From contig NC_051071.1 in assembly GCF_004664715.2 (NCBI RefSeq), positions 91,767,936-91,831,935 of the forward strand: 64,000 nt of DNA, given 5' to 3'. The position numbers and the translations under genes are program-made. The notes under the pieces are model-generated. The model had not been told where the DNA came from and ran no database searches. It worked only from the letters and a program-made list of their open reading frames with translations. This DNA comes from Peromyscus leucopus. Lineage: Eukaryota; Chordata; Mammalia; Rodentia; Cricetidae. Shown here in pieces: positions 36,001 through 47,165 of the stretch. Each line of letters begins with the position of its first letter. Position 1 is the stretch's first letter.

Positions 36001-37120
36001 TTCAGTGTGACCGAAGAAAACATCAAGGGCTGCCTGGGGGACCCCAACCTAGCGAGCACTGTTTGCCGTTGCTTAACAGACGAGGCGCTCTGCTCTCTTT
36101 TTCACCCACGGAAGCCAGCCGCGTCTGCCCTCAAGCTTCCCACCCCTCCACTGTGAGGTACAGCAGCAGCCAGAGGCTTCCTGCCAAAGCCAGCTCATCC
36201 CATGATGCCTTTCAGTGAGACCAGCGGACAACATCCCCATTGGGAACACCACAGACTGCACTCAGGGCACACAGACAGACAGCCTGGTGTCTTAGACTCT
36301 TCTCCAGCACGGAGTCTGTGCACTTAGATATTGATGCTGGTATGAAGCTTGTTTTATTCCCTTTCAAATGGCAACTTTAGGGGGATGACAGCAGCACCTG
36401 GTAGTTAAGAGCAGGACACTAGAGGAAGGACACTACAGCTGTGTCACTTTGGACGGCTTGTATCGTAATTTTCTCAACCAAAAGCTGGATCTTAAAAGTT
36501 AGCTCATTCTTCCGGGACCCCTCTAACATGTCAATTTATTGATGATATCCATAACTGTACTTGGTACATCATAAACCAGCAATAAATATTAGCTGTTATT
36601 ACTTCATTAGTGCCACACTAAGATTTTCATAGACATTCCAGATTTAAGCTACGCATGATGATTGCTGTTCTAGATGGGAGATGGTTTTGACAAATTTGTG
36701 AGGCTACTTAGATAATGACTCGGCAGAAACAGTTTCCCCAAAGCACTCAGCTTTTCACTTGAAAGTAAATCCAAGATGAAGTGTGAGGTGATTTGAAAGC
36801 ATCCATGGCTAACTTTGATATTGAGTGACTCATCAACAGTCCCTAATGTTGACGTCAAAACAAGTAGGGTGCTTTGGCGGTAGAAATCACACTTTGTTCC
36901 TTGTTTTCTTTTTGGCATTTACAAAATCCCACTACATCCGTTTGGCATAACATGTAAACTCCTGATATTTCCCTTTTTCCCCCTCCGTCAGAAAGTTGCC
37001 TGGAAGAGTTTTTCTGAGCCAGGCCCTTTCTTAGATGAAGGAAGAGACTGCAAGGTAGTTCCAGAGACTGTGTAGAGCACTAGGCCAGACGCTCGCCCAA
37101 GGCTAACATTCCATTCTCAC
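33096..37120 (-). other. Tgfbr3: Tgfbr3 intron between exons 8 and 9 (4.0 kb)
   Basis: Holds a solo LTR (about 35443-35894) and an MIR-like segment (about 36395-36500, with AGCTGTGTCACTTTGGACGG). The rest (33100-35440, 35900-36390, 36510-37120) is unique sequence with no supported gene. Confidence 0.8.
35443..35894 (+). mobile_element. Solo LTR with internal B1-like segment
   Basis: An element of about 450 bp starting TGGTGATGTTTTATTTGTAC and ending GGTTACTTCTACA. It has a CCAAT box (35719-35723) and a TATA box TATATAAA (35745-35752), in the order expected of an LTR promoter, followed by TTATTTAATAAGATGG near the end. Positions about 35549-35625 read as B1 (CGCCTTTAATCCCAGCACTT). I recognise this as a repeat type common in cricetids. 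Flanks CAGAGG and CAGAAG may be a decayed duplication, so boundaries are approximate. Antisense to Tgfbr3; no internal retroviral genes. Confidence 0.65.
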
Positions 37121-37279
37121 CTCAACATAAACATGTCCATTCTCTGCCACAGAGAAGACCCCCGGGGAGGGCACCAGGAAGAGGTCTGTGTTATACAGCT
37201 CCATATTGAAGGTGATGTTTCCATCGAGCTGGTCCTGGAAGCCACTGGGATTCCTCAGCTGCCGCAGACTGCAGTTAAA
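37121..37279 (-). CDS. Tgfbr3: Tgfbr3 coding exon 8 of 13 (ZP-C)
   Basis: Fifty-three codons, phase 0 to 0: FNCSLRQLRNPSGF through NMELYNTDLFLVPSPG and FSVAENGHVYVE. This is the first part of the ZP-C subdomain, with Cys in FNCS and sequons NCS and NIT. The acceptor is GGTTTTCCAG before 37279, and the donor is GAG|GTGAGA after 37121. The sequence is very close to the mouse receptor as I remember it. Exons 6 to 9 are all phase 0 symmetric, so the ZP module consists of interchangeable-phase exons. Confidence 0.97.
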
Positions 37280-37430
37280 CTGGAAAACCACCAGGCAGAT
37301 GAGGCTAGGTCAGTCACGTGATGAGCTTCAGCCTTTGATGTGCAATTTTATTTTTTGACAGTTCCCAATGCAAAAAAACCAAATGAACAACAATATTATC
37401 CACAAAAAACCCAAGGGAAACAACACATAC
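37280..37430 (-). other. Tgfbr3: Tgfbr3 intron between exons 7 and 8 (151 bp)
   Basis: A very short intron with GTATGT donor and GGTTTTCCAG acceptor. Retention would add 38 codons and then a stop, truncating the protein before ZP-C. No repeat inside. Confidence 0.93.
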
Positions 37431-37568
37431 CATCACAATTCCAGCTCGGCTCAGAGAGGTGGCTTCCTCATCCGCGTCTCCTGGAAATCCATTGTTACCT
37501 GACTCCATGTCTTCAAAGCCATCTGGCCAGCCACTGCTGTCCCCGGAGGATGGGACCTGTATCACAAT
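37431..37568 (-). CDS. Tgfbr3: Tgfbr3 coding exon 7 of 13 (ZP interdomain linker, GAG sites)
   Basis: Forty-six codons, phase 0 to 0, beginning IVIQVPSSGDSSGWPDG and ending LSRAGIVM. It holds both glycosaminoglycan attachment sites known for betaglycan: Ser in DSSGWPD (codon 37535-37533) and Ser in MESGNNG (codon 37502-37500), each in an acidic setting as heparan or chondroitin sulphate chains require. The second site reads SGNN rather than the SGDN of mouse and human, losing one acidic neighbour. The acceptor is CTTCCTAG before 37568; the donor is ATG|GTATGT after 37431. The following intron is only 151 bp. Confidence 0.97.
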
Positions 37569-37972
37569 CTAGGAAGGAGGAGATGTACTGCTATCGTCCA
37601 CGTTGGAACACCATGCGTGGGCCTCTGCACCCACCTAACAATTCCAGCGCGAACACAAAACCTGACTTTATACAAACAACAGCTAAAGCAAATCCTCCGA
37701 GCTTCTTAGGATTTTAAACCTCAAAGTGATAAGAAAATACAGAAAAGCTCAACTCAAGCTGAAGAGTTGAACTAAATTTAGGATTTTTTTCCTTACAAAA
37801 AAATTACAGATTTATTTATAACTATGTCAAATAATTCTAAGTTACTTCAAACAGTGGGGACACCAGACACTGAAGTGGAGTTGGGGGGGCTGCTGACAGG
37901 TGGCCCATGTCTTGTGGGGCCTCAGGCACTTTGTATCAGTTTTTAATCTTTTATAATGTTTGAATCACACAC

Positions 37973-37975
<3 letters not shown>

Positions 37976-38025
<50 letters not shown>

Positions 38026-38160
38026 CAGTGTCTTGTGGTAGTCAGAGAACAATCTGCAGGTCAGTGCTCTCTTTTTACCATATGTGGGTCCCGGGGAGCG
38101 AACTCACGTCACCGGGCTTGGCAGCAGGTGCTTTTGCCCACTGAACCATATCACTGCTCT
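37976..38160 (-). mobile_element. B2-family SINE with TG tail
   Basis: (TG)24 at 37976-38023 is followed by a diverged minus-strand B2/B3 body ending near CACTGAACCATATCACTGCTC at about 38160. Confidence 0.65.
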
Positions 38161-38727
38161 ACATGGACCTTTTAAGGTTTGTAGAAAGTTTGGTTTGAGT
38201 TAGAAGCATGGTGCCTAACGCTTCCACAGCCTTCTCGTCTTTGGTCTTGCCTTTTCTTGCTCAATCCTTCCCACTCTCTGTTCTTGTGTGTATGGGTGTA
38301 CAAAGGAAACAGTCTGTCCTAACATTGCCTGAAAGTGTTGTACTGGGTCACTTCTGAGTAAGATGGAAAGGGGACCACAGCTCCACAAATAAAATCCTAA
38401 TTTATTTCCATTTCATATGCTTGAATTGCAAACACAGTGGAAAATAAAAATGTGTAGGAAGTCTGAAGATTCCTACAAACTGTCACAGCATTCCCAGAAG
38501 GGGACGAGGGGAGGAATAAGAAGGCGGGCAAGAGAGCTCGAGGCGTCTGAGGCAAGCACCTGGAGAATTCATACCTTGCTCTTAACAGTCAAGAAGACAA
38601 AGCACACAAGTAAGGTGACTTGCAGGACAGGATATCCTTTTTCTCTGGAAGCAATTGAAGCTTTAAACTCAGTAGATTACCATTTCTTCCCAGTGCTAAT
38701 TTGGAAATCAGTTTAAAATGTCCAAAT

Positions 38728-38730
<3 letters not shown>

Positions 38731-38779
<49 letters not shown>
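38731..38779. repeat. (GT)n microsatellite
   Basis: About 24 uninterrupted GT units with no SINE attached. Confidence 0.97.
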
Positions 38780-38781
<2 letters not shown>

Positions 38782-39492
38782 GTATTTTAAAATTAAACTG
38801 CAAAACTTTGAAGCACGTATGAGGAGAGTCCATGCTTTAGCCTTTTATTGTCCGCTATCTAGCCTCCCTCTCTGAAGGGAATAGGTTTCACCTGAGAAGA
38901 TTATACACTGGCAGAAATGCTTTCTGGACAGCAAGGGTTAGTGACTGCAGTGGGCTGTTGGGGTTGGGGGGAACTTGTGGAACTTTTCCCCAGTTAACTT
39001 CGAAAACAGAGTTTCTTAAGTTTGGGGTCTTTCTTAGAGGTAGAGAGACTTGATCATTTCATCAAGATTCTTTTCTGATTTTAAACTCATGAGGGCATGA
39101 ACCTCCTCTCATTTTTGAATAAGCAAGAGACTGTGCATCCATCTGGAGATGCTCACATATAACCTAGGGCTTTGGGATTTTAGTCCCATAAGGACCAGGC
39201 TATTTGACCCTCCAGTGTGACCACAGCAGGATGGACAGGCACAATCACCTTCCTGGTGAACCACCATTAGATGGAAGAAGGAAGTGTGTGAGATTACCAC
39301 AACTCCAGCTGAGAAAACAGGACCTTCAAATCCCAAAGACTCACTGGTAAATCAAAACAAAATAAGAGTTCAGGGTCAAAGTCCATCCCATTTTGTTGAG
39401 AACTGACATCTGGCTTTATCCCCATCCCCCTCATTTTCAGAGACATGTTAAGACTAATAGAGACTAATAGCCAGCGATCCACAAATACTCAC

Positions 39493-39645
39493 GGAGTTAT
39501 AGTAAACCACACCATCGGGAGCTGACCGCCGGTGCTGAGTGCCACAGCCATTCAGGGGAGACTCCAAAACAAAGTGGGTACCATTCATCTTGGCTTTGCA
39601 TGAAGAATCCAACAGGGTGAGCTCCATCCCTGAGAAGCCATTGGT
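39493..39645 (-). CDS. Tgfbr3: Tgfbr3 coding exon 6 of 13 (ZP-N)
   Basis: Fifty-one codons, phase 0 at both ends, from TNGFSGMELTLLD to DGVVYYNS. It carries two ZP cysteines (SSCKAKMNG and NGCGTQ) and the sequon NGT. The stretch between those cysteines (GTHFVLESPLNGCG) is essentially identical to the mouse and human receptor as I recall them. The acceptor is CCATTTCAG before 39645 and the donor TCC|GTGAGT after 39493. The symmetric phase means that skipping this exon would keep the frame but remove part of the ZP-N fold. Confidence 0.97.
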
Positions 39646-40245
39646 CTGAAATGGAAGACACCAAGGCAGAGTGGAGGGCTTGACTGCTGTTCCATGCACA
39701 CAGTGACAAGCAACGCCGTCTCCCAAGGTGGAGGAGGCTCACAGGCCTGCGTCCCGCCCCTCCCCCTCCGGCCCGTCCCTCACAGACCACCTGTCAACAG
39801 CCCAAGGACTGTGTTTGTTGGCACTGGAAATTCAATAGCAAAATATTGACACATGAGGCTCTGAACTGCTCTCCTCTTTTGAGAACAACAGGAAGTGAAG
39901 GAGGGTTGTAGCCAAGGGGAAGTGGCCGATCCAACTGGGAAAAAACTATCAAGTGTGGGTTCAAAAGTGATACAGATACAGGGAAATAATGGACACAGAA
40001 CTGCAGCGAGCTGTGGAGAGCTCCTCTCTCTCTCTCTCTCTCTCTCTCCCCCCCCCTTTTTTTTTTTTTGAGACAGGGTTTCTCTGTGTAGTTTTGGTGC
40101 CTGTCCTGGATCTCGAGCTGTAGACCAGGCTGGCCTCGAACTCACAGAGATCCACCTGGCTCTCCCTCCTGAGTGCTGGGATAAAGACGTGCACCACCAC
40201 CGCCAAGTCGAGAGTTTCTTTAAGAGACTGCACTGACCCACCGAC
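39646..40245 (-). other. Tgfbr3: Tgfbr3 intron between exons 5 and 6 (600 bp)
   Basis: A short intron with a weak donor (GTCGGT). A B1 element and its CT/C/T tail occupy 40024-40210; the remainder is unique. The exon 5 frame stays open into the intron for 94 codons (to the stop at 39963-39961). Confidence 0.93.
40024..40210 (-). mobile_element. B1 SINE (cricetid type), sense to Tgfbr3
   Basis: The minus-strand body (40070-40210) has the longer left arm with TTTGGTGCCTGTCCTGGATC in the plus reading, and CTGGCCTCGAACTCACAGAG. The tail on the plus strand is T13, C9 and (CT)12 (40024-40069). Low divergence suggests a recent insertion. Confidence 0.92.
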
Positions 40246-40577
40246 CTGGAAAGAATCTTTGTCCACAGCTACGGTCATCTTCTCACGGTCACACTTGACA
40301 GACACGGCAATGTCCACACTCCCCTGTACTTCTTCTGGCTCTCTGTGGTCGGGAAACAGCGGAACACTGGGAAGGACAGGATCCTTGGGAAGGGGAAGCC
40401 TGTCTTCTCCCTCCTTCCAGCCTCTCCTGAGGATATCCGGGAAAGGGAAGGGGAGAGCTCCATGTTGGCTGCCCCCTCCCCGGATAGGTGGGTTGTCCAG
40501 GGTAGGCAGGTAGCCAGGGCCCAGCAAGATCTGCAGCTCTGGAGGAGTGGTATGGACTTCCTCGTCTCTCATCTCCT
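40246..40577 (-). CDS. Tgfbr3: Tgfbr3 coding exon 5 of 13 (linker and start of ZP-N)
   Basis: This is the largest coding exon in the window (332 nt). It first encodes an acidic, Pro-rich linker (EEMRDEEVHTTPPELQILL, then LPFPFPDI) and then enters the ZP domain at SVDIAVSVKCDREKM, ending AVDKDSFQ. The acceptor TTTCCACAG precedes 40577; the donor is CAG|GTCGGT after 40246, weak compared with the GTGAGT/GTAAGT donors of most neighbours. Human TGFBR3 has, to my knowledge, an optional Ala at the start of this exon from a tandem acceptor; here there is no second upstream AG, so only the form without Ala is possible, as in mouse. A B1 element starts about 35 bases past the donor. Confidence 0.96.
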
Positions 40578-41437
40578 CTGTGGAAACAGAAGGTGAAGCG
40601 TTGTGAGTGCCAGGTGCCAGGCCACAGCCATCGTCAGTGACGGGAGTTGGCACAGAATGGGCAGGAAGAAAGCTGGAGTGAATGAGCATGGTATAGAATT
40701 GACTAAAAAAGGTGGAAACCTGAATTTTGACCCCCTGAATTCTGATAGTTCTAACTAGCTGAGTGGCTTCTGACAAGTGACTTACTTTCTGTGACTTGGT
40801 TTCCCAAGTTTTAAATTTTAAGAGTTTGGATTATAACAGTGTTCCTCAACTTTGGCTTCACATTAAAATCCCTTCGGGGGCTTTAAAGAAACAACACAAA
40901 CTCCAGTTAATGCTTTAAGCGTCTAGTGTGATAGCGATACTCCATCACAACGGAGACCCGTTCTGCTAAATAATGTCTAAGTCCCACAAACTACTCTCTG
41001 TGCTGTGTGGGACAATCACATGCTAGGCAAAGGCCCGTAAAACACTTTATTTTAATCCAGAGATTTTCTCAAAACATTTCTTGAAATGATATTGGAGTTT
41101 CAGTTCATATTTTGCAGTACCAAGGCTCGAGCCCAGGTCCTTTAGTGTATCGGATGAGTCCTCTGCTGCTTCGATGCCACTCATTTAGAATTATTTTGCT
41201 GCCTTCTTTTTGACTGGTAAAAATCTAGGAGAGATCCCTGGTCTTTCCAGACCTCATCTCTGGGAGAGGAGGGCCGCTTAGACACACTCATCCCTTGAGA
41301 GGAAGATAGCGTTCTGTAAAAGCAGCGTGCCGCATTGTCATATTTTCAATGATTGAAAGAGAAACCAGTATTTCCCCCAGGATATATAAAGGGGGGGAAA
41401 CCTTTATAGCATCCCAGTAGGATAGATGTTGTTGTTA

Positions 41438-41475
<38 letters not shown>

Positions 41476-42110
41476 ATTTTGATTGTTGACAAGGCATCTG
41501 AGGCTCAGGCTTGGAGATTAAGCAATGCCTCCCCTGATAGAAAAGAAATGGTAAAGTGGGCAGGAACCCACAGCTGGAAGCTTCACTGTATCAGTACACA
41601 TGGGACCATGGGGTGAAGAACAGGTCGAGGGGTCAGAGAACTTGGGGGCTCAAATCACACCTGCTTTCAGACACCAGACACTCCCAAGGGCCTGCAGACT
41701 CTGTTTCTGCGAGCCAAGCTGGAGTGGCAGGTCTGCCTCCACACCCTGAATAACCCTCCCCTGTCTGAGCCCCGATGCTGTTCTGTAAACTTCAGCCTTC
41801 TGCCATAGGCTTCTTCCCTAGGGACCGACCCCTTGGTCTCCTCGGCTGTGAGTGGTCACGAATCATTCTGCTGTAATCACAGAGGACTCGAAGAGCAAAA
41901 GAGCCAGACATGCACTCAACTCTCCATCGCTGAATATGGATAGACGTCACTGGTGCCTCCAGTACTACCCAAGTTTAGGCTTCACAGTGACACACAGGCA
42001 GATGAATGATCAAAACGCACAGCAGAAAAACAGTCACACTCACATGGAAACGAGAGTCTTCCACAGAAAAGCTTCACTTGAGAGACAGAAGACAGCAGGT
42101 GCAAACTTAC
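40578..42110 (-). other. Tgfbr3: Tgfbr3 intron between exons 4 and 5 (1.5 kb)
   Basis: Contains an MIR-like fragment (about 40720-40800), an ID-type SINE on the minus strand (about 41105-41180) and a (TTG/ATT)n run at 41428-41473. The rest is unique, without a supported gene. Confidence 0.8.
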
Positions 42111-42300
42111 CATTGTTCTCCAACCAAACATAAAATCTGTTGGCCACAGGCGCCTTTGTGTATGACGTCACTGGACTATAGCCATTGTCCAGTGCCCACT
42201 TTATCAGATCCTCCTGGGTGGAATTGATGTCCTTTCTTATCAATCTGGTCATTGTCATGGATCTTTCACTCTCTTTTCCAAAGCCAATACTGTTGGGAGC
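42111..42300 (-). CDS. Tgfbr3: Tgfbr3 coding exon 4 of 13 (orphan domain to linker)
   Basis: This exon encodes 63 residues, APNSIGFGKESERSMTMT through KAPVANRFYVWLENN, plus one base. KWALDNGYSPVTSYT is a betaglycan signature. One sequon (NST) is visible. The acceptor is TTATCTTTAG before 42300; the donor is AATG|GTAAGT after 42111. It runs phase 0 to phase 1. Near its end RFYVWLENN replaces the RFHLRLENN I expect from mouse, a local cluster of three substitutions in an otherwise well conserved exon; this could be lineage divergence. Confidence 0.96.
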
Positions 42301-44716
42301 CTAAAGATAACAGCAAAACCTCACTCATGAGTCTAAAATTAAAAGCGCTGTCCAGGACCTGCACAAAGCCGAGACCAGTCAACGTTCCAAAAGGCAGCAC
42401 TGACTGGACGCAGTGACGTACAAAAATGAAAGACAGAGGACCAGAAGGTAGAAAGGGAATGTTTCGTGGGGTGTCCACGGTGGGTCAATGGGGGGCTGGG
42501 GGTAGGCATGATCAAGGCACACTGTGTATGTGTATGAAGTTGTCAAAGAATAAAAGATATTCTCAAAAGATACTTTGAATAAGGAATTATGTGAAACCAA
42601 CAGGTTCTGGATTATATAATGAGGATCTGCACTTAAATTCTTACCTTCCTAGGATAAGACACTGAGATAAAAACTAACACACACAAAGAGACGCCCACCA
42701 CACTGCCTACTCACTTTACTTCGGTCGATTGTGCCGTACACATTTCAGGTGTTCCCTTCCTATTTTATTTAAAAACGTGTATAGTACATAGGTATGCACA
42801 CTGTGTTACAAACACTCCCGTGGTTTGCCTCTTGTGGCCGAGATCTAAAGGGGAGATGGGATGATCTCACGACTCCCCAGTGCTCCATGAGCTGTTGGCT
42901 TCCACGTGGTAAAACTCAAACCTGTACATTTCATCTATAATTTATGATTGGTTTGGCCATCCTGAAATTGTATTCACTTGCCAGTTCTGTTAGTATACTA
43001 TATTTTATGCTCTGGAGTACTAATTAAAATACTACCTAAGTGTTATCATTTTATTTAGTAATAAAGGAGGAAGCCACAAACTTGCCCTTAGAGGCTTACG
43101 TAGACAACACATCTGTTAAAACTAAAAGGACATAGAGATGGATGTGGCTCCTCGACTATAAAGACGATATGAAAATTCATGAAGCCATATTAAAAAGTCA
43201 GTTTTTATTAAATAACCAGTTACAATGCTAAAATGATAGTATTCTTTCAAGGAAGTAGATGAATGGCCTCTGAGTAGCCAGGACATGGGCAGTAGATGTC
43301 CTTGTGGCCTGATGACTGCTGTGGTGGGGATCTTGTGAGTGGGTGAGGAGCCTGACCACCGCCGAGGGACCCAATGGCAAGGCACAGTTTGTGCAACTGC
43401 TCCAACAGGCCTGAGAAGCTTCCAGAGCACAGATTCTGCCATTGTCACGCTGCCTCAAAACCCTTTCATTTCCATGCCGAGCGATTTTCTCCTGCGTATC
43501 TGCAGCATTTTTCCTAAATTCTTCATTTGTTTCCCATTCTATTTGCCCCAAACATGACTAAATATTAATCCTTTCCCACTGTAAAGCCGTAAAAGATTCA
43601 CAGGCTCTCAGTTCTCTTGGCTTCCTCGGTTGTGGGAGATTGGCTGAGGACACATATACTCCCAAGCTTAATAGCTGTCACCCAAGACTGTCTCCTGTTA
43701 CCCAAAGAGCTTATCTAGGGGAAACCTGCCAGGCTGGCCAGTCACGACTCCACGTGTGCATGCAAAAGAAACCCAGATGGAGAGGAACCGAATGCGGCTA
43801 CCATTTGTAAACTCAGTTGTTATGGACTGAGATTAGTTTAGCTCTTACTCAAATTCAGAGACCAATCCTAAGGGAAGAATGAGAAGCTAAGAGAGAAAGA
43901 GAGGGAGGGGAGGGAGGGAAGGGGAAGGGTGGGTGAGAAAACGGAGTGGAGGACAGAAACAGGACTGAAATAAAGACCCAGGCGCAGCTCTGCTGCTCTC
44001 CAGTCAGCAACAGTTCCCGAGGTGCAGCCTCCTCCGGGCCGTCCAAAGCCGTGTGTGTTTTGACTGGCTGGAACCACAACCTTGGCCTAAACAACACTGC
44101 CTGGCCTCATCTGCCCTAGACTTTCATGTTGTCAGACAGCTGAGAAAATACTGTGTTTCCAGAATCCCATCATCTCGATGGCCACCTGTCCTGCTCTACC
44201 AGTATAGAACAGTGTTCATGCCTTTCCACATTAAATCTAGAAGCTGTCAGTATAATTCAGATCAATCACGGCTTGGAGCTTAACAGATTAGACACCACTC
44301 TGCACACCAGTCAAGCAGCAAGACCCAGGACAATGAGCAAGACCCAGGACAATGGGAGGCAAAACTGGTTCTCAGCGTTGAGCCAATTCCTCACCTTTAT
44401 CTTCCTGGACTCTCCAGGCTTTCCCAAACTTAAGACAGCCAAGTGAGAGCTTACAGGGGTCTCTCCAAACACCATCACCATATGCTTCAGCTCTATTTTG
44501 TGAACTATTAATTAGACAGAGCCTAAGTGGCTCTGCCCCATGCCCTAGAAATGATGGTGTAGGGATAGGCCTTGAGGAAGGGGTGGATAGAGTACCAAGT
44601 ATATACGCACTGTGGTTTTAAACCAGGAATACATTTTCTAAGAATAAACAGTATTTGTGAGGCTGCACCAAAGAACACAAGAGGAAACTTAGCTTTTAGA
44701 TTTATTATAATTTTAG

Positions 44717-44724
44717 GTGTGTGT

Positions 44725-44777
<53 letters not shown>

Positions 44778-44970
44778 GGGGGAGGCAGGGAGGGAGGGAG
44801 GGAGGCAGGGAGGGAAGGAGGGAGACAGGGAGGGAGGGAGGGGAGCTTAGAGGACCACTTGTAGGAGTTGGTCCTCTCCATCCACCACGTGGGTCCCAGG
44901 GACAGAACTCTGGTCCTCAGACTTGGCAGTGGGTGTCTTTACCCACTGAGCGGTCTCTCTGACCCCACGA
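44717..44970 (-). mobile_element. B2/B3-like SINE with (GT)n and (GGGA)n tail
   Basis: (GT)25 at 44717-44766, then about 75 bases of GGGA/GGCA repeats (44777-44851), then a minus-strand SINE body with GAGGACCACTTGTAGGAGTT and CACTGAGCGGTCTCTCTGAC at its head end. Confidence 0.75.
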
Positions 44971-46919
44971 GGGACCCGGGGAACAAGCCAGAGCCACATT
45001 TCAGTGCTGCTCTTGGTGCACAGCCCTGCTGTCTTTGACCATCTCCATTAGACGGGCTGCATGGTGCCCTGCTGTACCTCTAACAAACTCAGGCACAGCC
45101 ATGCACGTGCCGCGGCGTCCTTCTTTCCAGCTCCCTATGAACTTTAGTAGACATCTTCCTGTTTTCACCTTGGACAAACTCTACCAGTGAGCACATATGG
45201 AAAGAGGAGGGTGAGTTCTTTTTACAACGGCTCTGTGCTAGAATGACACATTCATGTTCTTAGTCTTCTTTTAACACAAGGAGCGAGGTTCTGCCATTAT
45301 TCCGCCTGTGACAGAGAATCTGAGACTCACACACTGAGTGACACACATAGCCGAGAACTCTCCACGTAACTGTGTGCTTTAAAGGAGAGAGAGAGAGACC
45401 CTATGTGCCCTAAACAAATACTTGAGGGGTGAATGGATGAACTCATCCAAACCACCCGATAGCTTTGCAGGCGAGTGCGGTCTTAGTGTACCCATTTCAC
45501 AGTTACAGTAACAGACCCGTGTTCAGTTAGACTCTCTACCATGAACTGGGAGATGGACCTCGAATCTAGCCTTGCCTGGCCATGGATCCTTTATTCTTTT
45601 TACTTAGTGACCTTGTCTGTACAGGGAAGACAAGAATTAAGTTCTCCACAAACTGTTTCTTCCCTTTCTAAGCAGCAAGTTAAACCTCTGTCTCGGCATG
45701 TTCCTCACAGCACAGTTTGGACTCACATCTGGGACAGGGAGTTAGAGTCAAATAGCTTGAAACTGACTGGAGAATAAAAGGAACATCATGAAACATTACC
45801 TAACTGTTTAGCAATGCTGTCATGTATTGTCCAAAATTGGCCTGGAACAGGAGTCCAGCCAAAGAGAGGAACAGAAACAGATCTTGCTTGGGATGATGGC
45901 CGATCCCCTTTCTAGTCTTTCTGATCCCTCTGAGAGACAGGGGCCTCCAAAGCAAAGCCCAGGACTGCGGTGGCCCAGGCACATGCACTCGGGGACAGCA
46001 GGAGCCGCAGGTCAGGGCTGAGAGAGTACGCAAGAACTCCAGCAGGGAATTAAAACGTGCCGTATGTGCCTGCCTTTCAAAGCATGATTCTCTTTCCTGT
46101 TTTTGTTATTCTGAAACTAAAAACATTTGGTTGATGTGCCAGGCAGCAAAAGCAGCAAACAACCCAGGTCGCCCCCACCCCTCATGCCAGGGGACGGCGA
46201 TCAAAATGCCCGTGACCTTGGAAAATCACAGCTGGGGTCCGAACTCCACACCAGCTTCATGCGTCACTATTACACTTGATGGGTTATTTGGACTGTCAAC
46301 GTCTAAGGAAAATAGTAATAATAATTAAAAAAAAAACCCTAGGAACAAGGAAGAATTATTTCAAAATTGAGATGTGTGTGCTACCAGCTTTGTGTGCTCC
46401 TCTGGTGAGTTCACCTCTGCGGCTGGACTTGTAGGGAACTGTTAGCTTTGCCAACTGCTGGGCCACAGGGAAGGCGCTGTGTGCAAATGAACACAGAACC
46501 CAAACAACCAAAGGCAATCTCTCTTAAAAAATACCAGAAATCTAAAATCCACTCCAGCTGTTTTGATATAAGCACTGAAAAAGATGTTGGTCAATTAAAA
46601 ATGCCTTAAAATTTTTACTCTACAAAAAAGATGCCAAGGAGATGTGATACATGCATGCATGCATACATACATACACATGCATACATACATACATACACAC
46701 ATGCACAATACATACATACATATAATTTGCTCAATATTCAGCCAAATAATTTTTCCCTAAATATACCTGATTTCACCAAACTTTAACATTCGACTTTCCC
46801 AACAAGTTAGCTACTGCTTTATGTCAGTTACAAGGCCCCTCACAGAAGCTTTGCAAAACAATGTTTTAGAGATCAGTTGGAGCACACCCATGGCTACTTT
46901 TGAAAAGACCATGTGTGAG

Positions 46920-47165
46920 GCAGGTACATGTGTGTGTGCATATGTATACGTGGAGGTCAGAAGTCAACATCAGGTGTTTTCTTCAATCTATGTCTGCCTA
47001 AGTTTTTGAGATAGGTTTTCTCACTGAACCAGGAGCTCACCAATCAGCTAGGCTGTACAGACGGCCAATGAGCTCAAGGGATTCTCCTGTGTCTGCCTCC
47101 CACATTTGAGCATTGGGATTACAGTTTACAGGATAAAGTCACTCACTGACAGCAGTCTCCCCAGT
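46920..47165 (-). mobile_element. B3-like SINE, diverged
   Basis: GTGGAGGTCAGAAGTCAACA and a head ending CAGTCTCCCCAGTGCC on the plus strand point to a minus-strand B2/B3 relative with a B1-like central part. Confidence 0.6.

Larger units (their letters stand above)
37569..39492 (-). other. Tgfbr3: Tgfbr3 intron between exons 6 and 7 (1.9 kb)
   Basis: Contains (TG)n at 37976-38023 continuing into a minus-strand B2-family SINE (to about 38160) and a second (GT)n at 38731-38779. The rest is unique sequence without a supported gene. Confidence 0.85.
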
